64,000 nucleotides of DNA, from positions 248,001-312,000 of the forward strand of contig RSEE01000031.1 in the NCBI GenBank assembly GCA_003971905.1, given 5' to 3'. The notes below the pieces were generated by a model, which saw only the letters and a program-made list of their open reading frames with translations, searched no databases and was not told the origin of the DNA. The stretch comes from Moniliella sp. 'wahieum' (taxonomy: Eukaryota > Basidiomycota > Moniliellomycetes > Moniliellales > Moniliellaceae). Numbering within the stretch: position 1 is the stretch's first letter; the number at the start of each line of letters is the position of its first letter. Of the stretch, positions 23,347 to 34,748 are shown piece by piece. The translations under genes were made by a program, and so were the position numbers.

Positions 23347-24747
23347 GGGGTTGGGGTGGGGGAGGGAGAGGGGGAAGGGTAGAAGGTGGTGGGTGGTGCC
23401 CAGTACGCAGAGCAACAGAAGGTAAGAAACAAAGCCCCTCCCCACACGAGCAAGCTGGGCTGGACTGGCGTTCTGCTGAGCTGAGCTCTGGCAGCAACGC
23501 GATGGGTCGGCTGGGGGCTAGTGCGGTGGCAAAGGGCAGCGCCAGAGGGCGCTGGGGCCAGCGGCCGCAAGGCCCCCCCTGCGTTGGGCCATGCGTTGGG
23601 CCACGCCTGGCTGGGCCATTGCCCCCGGGCACGGCGCCAGTGCCCCATGCGCAGGCACACACTGCACCAGGAACACTCCACGCGACGCTCTCATCGATCT
23701 CGTGTCGATCGGAGCCAACCGAAGATCGCCACTGCAGACGCACAGGGCAGTTGTGTAGAATCAGGGATCAGATGGGGCTCGCCAGGCCAGCTGCGCCCTG
23801 CGCCCTACTCCCTGTGCGAGCCAGTGCGAGCGACGCCCGTAGCTGCGCCAGTGCTGCGCCTGTCGTCGGTGCTCCACGCGCTCGTTCGTGCTGAGTACAC
23901 ACCTTCAGCGTACGTTGAGGGTAGCCTGTTCGCGCTCGCGGCTGCATTCTCGCTGCCGTCTGCTGCCGTCGGCTGCCGCTCAGCGCTTACCGCATGCATC
24001 ATGCATGCATCACCGGTCACCCACAATAGTCACTGTCATCGATATCACTCTTCGCAGTGGCTAGTTTGCACGATGCTGCATTCAATATTCAACGTTCAAC
24101 GCTTAACTTGCAACTTTCAATCTGAGCGACTTGTGGCCTACTAGCTGCCAGCCACCCAACCTGGGGGAGGCGCTTGTAGTGGCCGCTCTATAAGCGAGTA
24201 GCCACCTGCCCGTATGCATTTTGTCGTGGCCAGCTTGATCTCTCGGGCGCCTCTTCTATCCATGCAAAAGGAATGCAAGCCACCGGAAGTAGGCATGGAG
24301 CCATCGATAGGGCACGATGACAGCACATGGCTAGTAGATGCATCACAACGTAACATTATAGCCGCGCGCGCAGACAGATCTGCTTATACCTCCACACCGC
24401 CACCACCTCTTATTGCCCAGAGGAGATCATACAAGTCCCCGTCATCCCCCATCCCTCCCATCGGTCCTTCCGACGCTCTTCAGTTCATTCATCCCTCCTA
24501 CATTGCGCCTGTCGGTGCTCCCGTTGGGTCCCCCACACCCTTGTGTGACCTGATAATACGCCACAGGCAAGTCTCTGCCCACATCCTGAAGCGCATGCAT
24601 GAATGCATGCTAACCACAGCATCCTACTTTGCCACCACTATCGCTCCACCGCGCCTACATACGATCCACTATATATATGTACTTCGTTCCTCCACAGCAT
24701 CAACTCTTCGCATGTACACCCCACCCGCACTGCATCGGAGACCTCAG
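23347..24747. other. Intergenic, about 1.4 kb
   Basis: GH9 promoter side plus the upstream region of the next candidate gene. It carries a compound TTCAATATTCAACGTTCAAC element (24080-24099), ATGCATGCAT stretches (about 23994-24010 and 24594-24610), and a possible TATA near 24671 (TATATATATG). No convincing ORF. Confidence 0.45.
24080..24120. promoter_or_regulatory. TTCAATATTCAACGTTCAAC element
   Basis: A copy of the recurring palindromic element, followed by further TTAAC/TTTCAA words, about 735 bases upstream of the GH9 start. Confidence 0.4.
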
Positions 24748-26690
24748 TATGTCCTCGTCACATTTGGTTTCTCAAGACGTTGAACAGTCAGAAGAGGAGG
24801 TGAATAGGGCCATGCCTTCCCCTCATACTAGCATTACTCCAAAGGAAGTGCCATTGTCATTGAATGCCCAATGCCGCCAAGCGTCCTCCTCCTCCTCCTC
24901 TTCCTCCTCCTCACGGCTCGGCGTAATGGTCCAGTTGGGACTCCAACCACACCCAGCTCCTTCTGTCTTGGACAATCCCGCGGTTGCACCCATTCTTCAA
25001 TGCTCAGGAGCCGAAGAGGAAGCGAAACCGATTGAGACGGTTCACCAATCTGAGTCTTATTCTGACAAAGAAATCCCCGTGGGCGGCTCATCTGCCTCCT
25101 TTGCAGAGAGAAAACCAACTCCTCCACTCCAAGATGATGTGGCAAGTATGAGGAGCAAAAGCGAATATTCGGGGGAGCCCGCGGTTAAAATAGAAGAAAA
25201 GATGGACTTCCTTGGGCCGCCTTTGCAGCCTGCATCATCGCTTCTACTCAGCATTACGGCTCTCAGGGCTCTTCTTCCTCTCCATTACAGAACAAAAATA
25301 CTGTAATCGCTGTTACCCAGCAGTATTGTTCTCATGGCACTCCCTTCTCCATTACAGAACAAGAATACTGTTCCTCGCTCCAAGACGCCGCGGGGTCACT
25401 CCTTACCTCAATCATTTCATTGGCATCCACCACTACAGGATCTCTCTCGTGAACAACAGAACCCACCTCGCCAACATGCTTTCCCGACTTATCCCGGCCA
25501 ATCAAGTCACCCGTCTGACTGGCGTACGGCCGAACACATGTCCCGAGATTATGGTTCGTACGCTTGCCGTTCCCACCCTGCAACCTTCGGTGGCCTTTTT
25601 CCACCACATAGCCCAGTCAGTGAGTTCTCCTATATGGCATTTCTTTTTACTTGGTGCTGACCTTTCTCACGCCATACTCTTCGTATCAGTTTCCTCATGG
25701 TCCGTCCCCGTTGCGATGGTACCAGCACTTTCTCCATAGTCCCGAGGTGTACACCGCTTTTGCACTCAACATCCGCATGCTCCAGTTGATCCCGGCCTTG
25801 CTTGGCCCGAATCGGACCCAGACTTATTTGGTCGTGACTTTCCTTCCACCGACCACGAACGGGGGACGCCCCACCCAGCCCACTTGCGCTTCCTCACTCT
25901 CCGATGGTGTGTTTACCTCTATTTCACCTAGCAAACAAGTAAGGAAGAACCTCACAATGCCGTCCATCCGCAGCAATGGAGACCCCGGGATGCAATTATG
26001 GATAACTCTCTCCTTCCATGATTCCCACTTCCAACCTGTACCAGTGAGAATAAGTGAAATAGCGCATGTCCCTTTGCCTAGCAGGGAGGAACTGATTCAT
26101 TCACCACCCCTGCCTAGTGCTAATAGAGGGGGTATCATGCCCATTCCCGCTATCGATGGCAGTCGCTTTCCTCGTGACCCCAACCTCCCTCCTCTCATAC
26201 GTCAAAGCCGTATCAAGTCCCCGAATCAAGTGCATTGGTAAGCACTCGCGCAGTCTTCGCATCACAGGCAAGGGAAAGGAAAAGAGCGCCAACTGCGCCC
26301 AACCCAGAGTTGGTCGCTGCATTTCAACGCAGCTCCGGGCTGCAGAGGGATACGGAATGTCACGTACCACCTACGCTAACTGGCTTGGAGACGAGATGAG
26401 TACGCCAAGCACGCATCAGGATCGAAACGTTGTTCACCAGATTCTCGACCAGCATCCTACAGGTACCCTCCGTCGCTCCCACCTACTGAGTCACCTCATA
26501 CGAACCCGTGGGGATCGGTGGCCTTTGCTCGCCAGGTTGATGAGTTGCTTGATCGCCCTCTCATCAAGAAAAAAGAGGGAGGGCGAGGCACTAAGGCAAG
26601 GTACCAAGATATGTAGCCGCAGTCAGGCAAAGACTACCTTTAATACAGTTTACCCGGCCCCTATAGATGCTATACATCTGATGGCTTTAT
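24748..26690 (+). CDS. Hypothetical protein, gene structure unresolved
   Basis: Not recognised. A first open piece from MSSSHLVSQDVEQSEEEVNR (ATG 24748) to about 25306 is Ser/Glu-rich with a poly-Ser run. Further open pieces follow in other frames: about 25334-25620 (SRDYGSYACRSHPATFGGLF), 25651-26241 (EVYTAFALNIRMLQLIPALL; ITLSFHDSHFQPVPVRISEI) and about 26270-26692 (GYGMSRTTYANWLGDEM). A possible intron with a GTGAGT donor near 25620 and a CAG acceptor near 25690 would join two pieces. Lower GC than its neighbours and the 26-bp duplication at 25.3 kb make fast or non-coding evolution possible. It may be one multi-exon gene, two genes, or partly non-coding. Confidence 0.35.
25278..25374 (+). 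repeat. 26-bp direct duplication, about 70 bp apart
   Basis: TCTCCATTACAGAACAAAAA plus TACTGT at about 25278-25303 recurs with one change (AACAAGAAT) at about 25349-25374. It is short and local and fits a small duplication. Confidence 0.8.
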
Positions 26691-27734
26691 AGTTGCTGTT
26701 TTGTTGCCTTCGCTACTAACTACTCCCTGACAAAAAATGAAGGTTTGTCACGAATTGCAGATTCTCCGCAGTCGGCCCGGCGAGGGTGCCGGCTGTCTTG
26801 TGAGCTCTTTGTGTGAGCTGGAGGGACTGATGTGGCAGGTCTTCTGAGATCTGAGGGTGCTTTGGTGAGGGACATCGTTGATGATCGATGTCGATGAGGT
26901 CGATAGTGGACGTGTGTGATATAAGTTGATGGCCATGATGTGCGTGATGGTCGAAGAAATGGTGTACGGAAAAACGGTTTAATTGCGGGCAGCGTGAGGA
27001 CGTTGGAAGGGATGATTCTGTCTCCTGTAGTAGGGAGGGCGGCGGCACCGAACAAAAAAAACGTAACCGGCAAGGTGCGCCACCCGCCGTCCATATGGCA
27101 TTAATCGCCCCCCCCCTGCGTTCTGACAGGAGGAGGGGAGGGTGCGTGGTTATAAGCGGTTAATAGGGGTTGCCAGTTACCGTTTTTACTTGCTATCGGT
27201 GCTGGTTACTATATTGGTGGTTTGACCAGCCGGTTCCCGTCGGTTCGTCCTGCCCCCAGACAGCCCAAGCATCCAGTGTCGATGTCGTGCGCAACGGCAG
27301 TGGCAGTGGCAGCACCAGCATCCTCCTCTTCCTCCTTTTCCTCCTTCCTATCCTCCGTCTCGTCCGCACCGCCGCCTCCCCCACCACTTGACCAGTCCAA
27401 GTGATCCTACACCCCTCGGCTGCCACAGCATGTGCGCCCCTGCCTCCACCCGCTGCTCTCTGTTGGGCACACGGCCACCCTCGCCCTGCCCCCAACGTTC
27501 GCCGGACTCTGCGCTCTGCTGCTCACCGCCTGGCGATGCTGCTCTTGGTTCTTCTGTGCCCTCCGCCCTTGTCCAGGCCGCACAAGACCCAAGCCCTACT
27601 GATGTGCGTTGAACGTCTGTTTTTGTACTATGCTTGCCTTCGACGCACCGCACCGTCGATCCATATTGTAATCGTGCGTACTGACCCTTGCCTGCCCCGC
27701 CCCTTGTCCTTCTTGCCAGCACGGTCCAATTAAG
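26691..27734. other. Intergenic, about 1 kb
   Basis: Upstream region of the zinc-finger gene. Overlapping ORFs exist on both strands, but none has convincing composition. A T-rich to C-rich leader precedes the ATG at 27735. Confidence 0.4.
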
Positions 27735-30219
27735 ATGGAGCTGCTGCTGGACTGTGTGAACGCCTGCTATGCTGCTCCCAGAGGAGGGCCGGTTTCTACC
27801 AAGACTGCTGCTGCTGCGTCCGCTTCCGCTGCGGGTTCAGCCTCGTCCTGTACGCCTGCCCTTTCGACGCCTTTAAGCCATGTCCCACTCGCTGCCTCTA
27901 TGCCCGGGCTGGGGCTGGGGGCTCTGTCCGTCGCCACCCCTGCCTATCCCTGCGCCTCACAGAGCTGTGCATTTGATCTGGAATGGGACCCAGTCCAGTG
28001 TGATGATCCTGGGTGCGCCACTGTGCCCTGCACTGACATCGGCTGCATTGGCCCCACTCCCACCCTATCCAATGGCGTGTCTTCCCTCAGCGTCCCTGGC
28101 CACTGCTTCGGCAGGAACTGTGCCCCCCGAGCAGACGAATGCTGCCCCATTCCCGCTCAATATGCCCCTCAACGACATGCTGTTCCGCATTTGCTGCTCA
28201 GACCATGCAGATCAGCAGCCCGGTGGTCTCCCGCTCGCCTTGGGCACCATCAGCCCTTCCGAATGGCTCCCTTTTGCACCCAACTTCTCTCCGGGTCTCC
28301 CGTCGGAAACCACGCTTCACGACCTCCTACACCCCCTTCATCATCCACTATTCCGCCATCACATCCTCCGACCGATCTTCCCGCCTCCATATCAGTTACA
28401 GAGCAGTTCACAATAAATGTACCGGCGGCACCTGGGCCCCTCGACTTGCTCGGTTCTATGACGAACCTCAGTTCAAGTGCGGCGCCCATCGGCACCGACG
28501 TTTGCCCCCTTTGTGCCCCCCTCTGCTCCCCCCAACTCTTCCACTGCCAGCTCCAACACTGCTACCATTGGCGAGCAACGTTTCCCCGACCCTGGTCTCT
28601 TTGACCCACCACCATCTGCACCTCCCCTTCTTGTCTTGACCCAGTCTGGCTCTTTTTGATGCTCCCCACGGATCATGCACATTGGATTTGCCTCACGTTC
28701 ACCATGCCGAGCCAAAAGTGGATGAACCTGCGGACCAAGAACAAGAACAAGAAGAGAAGTTGGACATGGCGGTAGAAGCCGCAGAACCGATGCTTCCACG
28801 ATCCCGCGTCAGGAGGTGGATCCTGCCCATCCATCCTCCAGGGTGGGCCAACCCCATCCGCTCCATCGGGCGGGGTGTTCTCGAGTGTCAATGGGGAGCC
28901 TGTCGGGCTCATTATCGCAGTGCCCATCGGTTGATCGAGCATGTCCAACGAAATCACCTGGACCTCCTTCTGCCTCAAGCTGTGGTGGGATAAGACGAAT
29001 TCATTCGCGCTCGGGAGCCGACGGGGACGCAGGAGAAATGGACCTCCGCCTCACATCCACCCCCGTCCCCACGCTCACATTCATCCGCCCCATGGCGATG
29101 TGCCGCACCCCCACCTTGTGGTGCACACTGCCCCGCCCCATATTCATCAATCGCCGGCCCACCCACCCGCTCCCCTTGGCCGTATGCATAATCGCCGTTC
29201 ACCGGATCAAGCTGGAATCGAAAACTCAGCATCCGCCCACCAATCTACAATGGAAACCAAGTCGGAGGCACGGCTCTCTCGCCATTCATCTCATTCCCAC
29301 GCCCACGCCCACGCCCAAGCCCATGATTATCGCCATCAACATGCCCCCTCCACTGCTGATGAACGGCATCATCAGATGCCCCCTCCCGTCTTGATTACAG
29401 AGGGGCGCATCACTCCTCTTCCGCCTAGCAATGGGGAAAAACCAGCAGTTTCCATGGCATCCCCTTGTACATCGCCTACATCGTCGCTCCCATCCCCCCT
29501 GGGTCTGAGCAATCGCTCAGCTCGCTCCGTCCGGCTCCCAAAACTGAGACCGAGGCGGAAGAGACGGAGAAACATGCGTGCTGCTGGGGGACGTGTGAAG
29601 CATCCTTTGCCACGCTCGACCAGCTCAACATCCACCTCAGTCAGGAACATGTTGGGAGCGGCAAGAGCTCATACCAGTGTCAGTGGCGCGGTTGCTCGCG
29701 TGCCGCACAGGGCAAAGAGGGTGAATTCAAGCAACGTCAAAAGCTCCAACGCCACCTTCAGACCCACACCAACTTTCGTCCGTTTGTCTGTAGTGTCTGC
29801 CACGCCGCGTTTGGCGAATCGACGGGGTTGGCACTGCACATGCGCACCCACTCGGGACAGCGACCGTTTGCGTGCGACTGGCCCGGGTGCGACAAACGAT
29901 TTGCGACGTCGGGATCGCTGGTAAACCATTTGCGTGTCCATCGGGGCGACCGACCGTTTGCCTGTCCTATTTGCGGTCGTGCGTTTGCCGAGGCGTCCAA
30001 CTTGTCCAAACACAAAAAACCCATGTGGGGGAGAAGCAGTACCGGTGCCAGGTGTGCAGCAAATCGTATGCCCGCTTCGACCAACTTGCCCGACACATGC
30101 GCGGGCACAACACCAAGTCCACCCAAGACGCCGAGCTTAGCACAGGGACCAAACGTTCCCCTGCCCTTCTGGAGCGCCAGGAGAGATCCAAACGTGCTCA
30201 TATCGCGACATCAAGCTGA
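27735..30219 (+). CDS. C2H2 zinc-finger transcription factor, Zap1-like architecture
   Basis: Probable nuclear DNA-binding regulator. The N terminus (MELLLDCVNACYAA) leads to an Ala/Ser-rich stretch and a Cys-rich block, VQCDDPGCATVPCTDIGC (about 27990-28045). A second small Cys cluster, VCPLCAPLC, lies near 28500. An isolated finger, CQWGACRAHYRSAHRLIEH (about 28890-28945), precedes six clustered fingers: CCWGTCEASFATLDQLNIH, CQWRGCSRAAQG with a loop to LQRHLQTH, CSVCHAAFGESTGLALHMRT, CDWPGCDKRFATSGSLVNHL, CPICGRAFAEASNLSKHK and CQVCSKSYARFDQLARHMRG. Seven fingers, some with C-x4-C spacing, resemble zinc-responsive Zap1, but homology cannot be proven by eye. The frame changes in the N-terminal half and once in the link before the last finger (about 30018). 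Confidence 0.75.
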
Positions 30220-30791
30220 AATCTGTACTCGAAGCCGCAACATCATCGATAAGCCGTCTCATCTGTTCCTATCTCCGCTGTGAGATGCGTTGCACAACAC
30301 GTAAATTATTCTGTACAGATATTATATGGGTGTTGCTAGTGTCCGTGGTCCTGGAATACGTAGTTACTAGTGTCTTCCCCTCTGGCCAACCTTTTCGTCT
30401 TCATTTCATCGTGTGCGGCCGAGCCGACAGATGGAAAAGGCAATATAATTTAGGACGGAAGAGTTTACAACGAAACAAACTGCTATTTGACTGTGCTATG
30501 GGCCCAGCTTACTGCCAAAGAAAGTCAAGACCGTGTGGTGAGCCAGCGAACAACCACCGAACAGCCGCTGTACTCATGAACTAATTCTCCTCCCACCTCT
30601 GCAGGATCCGAGAGGATGGTCCAGTTCCTTATGTTCACGGTGGCGTGAATTATTGCAGAGCAAAGAACCACTATTAGGTGTTTTTTACAGGTGTTTTGTT
30701 CGGTGTGGTCAAATGCAGATTGGTGCACTCAGCATATAGAGGGCAGTAGTTATTTGCTGGTAGTTTCCTTTAATTTAACTGAAATCATTGA
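30220..30791. other. Intergenic between zinc-finger gene and tRNA
   Basis: AT-richer, about 570 bases. No gene seen. Confidence 0.5.
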
Positions 30792-30891
30792 GTTCCATAG
30801 CTCAGTTGGCTAGAGCGTCCGACTGTTACACAGACGGCCTGTGCCTGAATTTGGCATAGGGAGGTCGTTGGTTCGAGCCCAACATGGAACG
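30792..30891 (+). tRNA. tRNA-Asn (GTT) with a 27-nt intron
   Basis: The acceptor stem GTTCCAT pairs with ATGGAAC; the D-arm is GCTCAGTTGGCTAGAGC; the T-arm is GTTGGTTCGAGCCCAAC. The spliced anticodon loop is CTGTTAA with anticodon GTT. The intron of 27 bases sits at the canonical place, after the base 3' of the anticodon. The anticodon stem TCCGA/TAGGG has one G-A mismatch and one T-G wobble. A run of nine T residues (30892-30900) follows the discriminator G and serves as RNA polymerase III terminator. Confidence 0.9.
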
Positions 30892-30900
30892 TTTTTTTTT
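30892..30900 (+). terminator. RNA polymerase III T-run terminator
   Basis: Nine consecutive T residues directly after the tRNA-Asn discriminator base. Confidence 0.85.
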
Positions 30901-32027
30901 CTACTTTTAAATTGAAGTGCCACGGCACTATTACCCCTGGCCAACAGCGGCACGAACTCATCCCTTCAAACTTCCTCACACCGTCACAGCCACACAAGGC
31001 ATTGTGCACGAAATCAGAGTGAAGGGCGAGCGGTTGACGGTGGTCTATTTCATTTTGCACTTCTCTCGATATATGTGGGCTACTTAGGTGACGCAAGAGT
31101 GCCCCCCTTCGGCAAATTCGGCAAAGCCAACTAGTTCATACCTCTTGTCGGTGCGGAGGTTGGATGCAGAAACGCATCTTGGGGACCCGCCTTGGAGCTC
31201 TTCCGTGCACACACGGCTCAGACTGAGCGCTCAGTAAATAGTACACACTCGTCACTGAAACTGAGTCCCTCTCTTCACTGACTAGGTCTTCAGCCTGCGG
31301 ACGCCACACCCACATTAGCCACTATTCACTAATCATCATCAACGATGTATGTTCTCGAATGCACAACAGGATGAAATGAGCACAAACGCCTGCAGTAAGC
31401 AAAACAGTTTGGGAACATCCCCCTCTAGCAGCATATAATACCTGTGGTAATAATAGTGCGTACGGATTAATCTGTAGTAACACCCTGCAGGCACTATTAA
31501 AACGCGTCGCGCGTTGAGACGCCACAGTGACGTCAGCGGCGTCACGTGCCATACATCATGGCCTGGGCGAACTTGACGAGTGGGCTGGCTGAGCGCTTAC
31601 AGCTTGCATGTTACACCTGCTTCGGTGCCGCGCAACGGCGGAGGGTTAGGGGTGGCCCTTGGGCCGGGCGGTGGGCGGGGGGTAGCCGGGGGGGGGGGTG
31701 GGGCCGGTGGGGCAGATGGGGGCGGTGCTGCGGCGGCGGGGGATTTGAAACCAAGAGTTGAAGACACGCTTTCACGACAAATTTGCAACTTGAAACCGCA
31801 GCTGCGGGCCCAGCCCAGAGGTGCTTTTCGGGCGTAGCCGTTAGAGTACCACAGCCTTGTGCACCCAAGTCACATCCGTGTGGCGGCGCGCAAGTGCCTG
31901 ACGGTGATGGCGGTGCGCAGGGGCTGGAGGATGTATGTCCAAGAGCAGTAGTGGGCCCAAGGGCGCACGTCCCGCTCCCTCCCTTGTTGCCACCACCATC
32001 TCCTGTCTGCTCCCCTCCCATCTCCCC
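30901..32027. other. Intergenic with dispersed repeat copy B
   Basis: Contains the repeat at 31096-31343, a GTGACGTCAGCGGCGTCACG inverted element (about 31527-31546), and a G-rich stretch at 31630-31745. No supported gene. Confidence 0.45.
31096..31343 (-). repeat. Dispersed repeat, copy B
   Basis: The reverse complement aligns with 7790-8167 (see copy A), without that copy's central extra segment of about 140 bases. It begins about 205 bases past the tRNA-Asn gene. tRNA flanks are favoured targets of several fungal LTR elements, so a solo LTR is one option; a MITE is the other. No coding capacity and no clear terminal repeats. Confidence 0.8.
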
Positions 32028-33544
32028 ATGGCAAACGCCCCCCACACGCCATCGCCGCTCCACCACATCCTCACATCCGCTCTCTTTCCCCCAGACCGCC
32101 GATGGCCAGGACGAGCAAGACCACCAGGTTGGCCATCCCCCGACTCGTGCGTGCCGTTGCCATCGTGTCGCCCCGTCCAGCCCTCTGGTTGGCGGATACG
32201 AGCAGGCACTCCTCACCCACCGTCTTTCTTCGGGCCTGCGCAGTGTGCCTTTGAAGCCCAACTAGGCGTCCTCGGCGCAGACGGGACGAGCGCATCCCAT
32301 ATCCGCATTCCCTTCCACGCGCACTACCATCCGGGGCAGGAGGGTGCGTCGTGCATCACCAACACCCCTATGTCGGCAAACTTGATCTGGCCGTTTTTAT
32401 GCCCAACAGCTGCGCCACGCACATCGCCACACCATCCAGCAGCTACGCCAACTTGCACGCCGCAGCGGGGTGACAGAGGCCAACTTGCCTAACACCTTAT
32501 CTTCCTCGAGCCCTGCCAACGACCTGCCCCAGCCTCTCTCCCCCTCTGTCACTGTCCCCCCTGCATTTCCAGGGTATCGCGTGCCACGAACTGGACGTGT
32601 CAACTCCTTCGAGGTCCATCCGGCGAGGGGACCAGAGTCCCTCGAGTGCTGGTGGTGCCGTACGACGTGCTTACCTTGCGTGCTGGGACGCAATGCGTGA
32701 TACGTCACACGTGCTATGCTCACCCTCGACCGCCCGATCAGGGCCGAGCTACACTTCGCTACGTCGTTCAGCTCCGCTTTGCCGCCCCGCCTCTCCCCCG
32801 CCGCCAACGAGCCGGGCGCGGGGTTGAGGCATCGGCCACCCCCAAGGTATACCTGTTCGGTTCGATTCGGCTTGCCTTTTGTCCCCGCCTCATTACTGGT
32901 GGTGCCCTTGCCGACAGCTCTCTGGACGATCGTGAGCACCTGGTCCAGTCGAGCCAGACGTGGGGCCTGCCTACCCCTCCGGAGATGGCCGAGCGAACCG
33001 TTGGACCCCCTTGCGTTCCTCTCCCCCTTCCATCCACGTTCCTGCCTTGCTCCCACCCACCCGGACCCCACCGCCTGTCTCGCGGCGCCTTGCTCTTCCC
33101 GACCCCACCCGGATGCGAGTGCCTTTGCTTTTCCTGGTCCGGGTGCCGACTGGGACCGCGCCGCCCGGCGCGCGCGAGCTTCGGTGCGGACACTACGAGA
33201 GCAGATGTGGGCGCAGGAAGCGCGGGGTGTTGGGTCTCCTAGAAAGGTGGCCGTGAGGTCCCCCCCGCGTCCCCTTCGCTCACGCGTCCTTTCTCCCTCC
33301 TTCTCTTCCTCTCTCTCTCTCTCCTCTCTCTCCCTCCCTCCCTCCTCCGTCCCCTCCGACCTCAGTTCCTCTCGAGCATGCCCACGCACCTGACCCCGCC
33401 GCATCTTGCTTGACTCCTTCTGTTGCCGAGGAGGCATCCCTCGACATGGCTCTGTCTCACCTTGTGCCTGCCCCCGTCGACTCGGCCAAGTTGGAGCAAG
33501 CGCGTCGCCACAGCGACGTGTTGGGTGCGTCGGGGTGCGACTGA
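32028..33544 (+). CDS. Atos/FAM214-like protein (DUF4210 and Chromosome_Seg domains)
   Basis: Recognised from the conserved order of the family, whose fungal members are linked to meiotic chromosome segregation and whose animal members are transcription-related. Seen in order: GGYEQALLTHRLSSGLR (about 32188-32240), a piece corresponding to the family's Ile-Gly-Val-Leu-Gly block (FEAQLGVLGADGTSASHIRI, about 32250-32310), HPYVGKLDLAVFMPN (about 32365-32405), GYRVPRTGRV, LVVPYDVLTLRAGTQCVIRH (about 32646-32710), ATLRYVVQLRF (about 32740) and PKVYLFGSIRLAFCPRL (about 32840-32890). A charged segment (DWDRAARRARASVRTLREQM) and a C terminus ending AKLEQARRHSDVLGASGCD follow. Frame changes separate several blocks. 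The N terminus (MANAPHTPSPLHHILTSALF) is tentative; an intron before the domain is possible. Confidence 0.7.
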
Positions 33545-34748
33545 GGTTTGAGTCAAGCACGTAGTGAGTGGCCTTACCTTTCCACAGAGCGGGTCAGATC
33601 GTTTCAGTTTGCGCGCTGCTCTTGTGCTGCCGGGCAGGACCAATAAGGAGGAGGAAGGGGAGGGGGGCTGTCATCCCATCTGTCATACGCACTGTACTAT
33701 ATCTGCTTGCTAATCTATACATTTGTCCATCTGTTCTACCTCTCGGTGGACAAATGAGCAAGGGTCAGCGCAGCGATGTAGCAGCGGGGGTCAAGCCGCT
33801 TCCGAACAACACCCTTCTGGCTCTCCTTGGCATCGGCCCCAGACGTCAACATCTCTGGTCAGGGGTTCGAAATGGGCTGTGCAAGCGTTCCCACCTCTTT
33901 GTTGGGTTGGTTGACCCACTGGATACCCAATTGGTTTCTCCATCCTTTTCCCCAAGACACGAAGGCTGGCAATGCGTCGTCTCTGATCCTTCGGCGTCCT
34001 AACACCTTCGCGTGAAGATTGATGCAGCAATGTCCCGCGTTATTTCGATGGCGTACAGAGTGCGATGGACACACAGGCCACGGGAGCAAGATACCGGCCG
34101 TGACGCCAGGGCGCAGGACTGCATATCCGCCTTGATCAGCGCCATGCACTTTCTACTGTTGCTTTTGCATTGACTCACGATGCCCATCTCTGGTCCCAAG
34201 GGCGCTCTCTGATGGGAAGCATATGGATCTGTCGGCGCTGGTGCTACAACCTCCTACCAGCACGCCTACTTTGCAAGAATCCAAGGGATGCATAAGGGTA
34301 TGGGCGGGGTACCTAGCACAATCGACAACAAGAAGTGTGCAGCAATAGTCCACACTTGCCTCTGCAGCAGTCGCGCTGTCCTGCTGGGACAAGTGTGGTG
34401 GGAAAGAAAACATACACATCGCAGCGTTTCGCGGCTCAGTCGATTAAGACGGCCCGAACGCGTAGCATAGCCTGGGCCCCGCTCGGGGTAATGGGAGGGG
34501 ACCACAGGAAGGTAAGGGAATGAAAATAGGGAAGGGGATCACAGGCGGATGGGTGGATGGAGGAATTGGTGAGTGGAGAGATGGATCGATGACGTCGATG
34601 ACGGATGTGGGTGCCTAGGCCCAGCAATTTTGGGTGAAATGATATCGCAGGTTGGAGAAAAAAGCAGGGCAGTGAGTGTTGGCCAAGCAGGAGCTCTTTG
34701 GGGTTCTCGCGGCATGGCTTCGTGAGAGGGGGTGCTGCTAGATCACAG
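33545..34748. other. Convergent intergenic region, about 1.2 kb
   Basis: An ORF of 144 codons (33568-34002) exists but shows no recognisable domain or supporting structure. The rest shows nothing. Confidence 0.4.

Noticed and set aside
23994-24010. ATGCATGCAT runs as transposon ends
   Set aside because: Simple dinucleotide-like alternation that also occurs at 24.6 and 53.5 kb; no flanking duplication or partner.
32397-33560. 387-codon minus-strand ORF with Arg/Glu-rich repeats
   Set aside because: It is the antisense shadow of the Atos-like gene; the Glu/Arg run comes from a CT-rich stretch, and the plus strand carries recognisable conserved blocks.
33568-34002. 144-codon plus-strand ORF as a gene
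   Set aside because: No recognisable motif, no splice or promoter support, and ordinary intergenic composition.
34420-34480. Possible tRNA (CGGCTCAGTCGATTAAGACG)
   Set aside because: The D-arm-like words lack a matching acceptor stem and T-arm.
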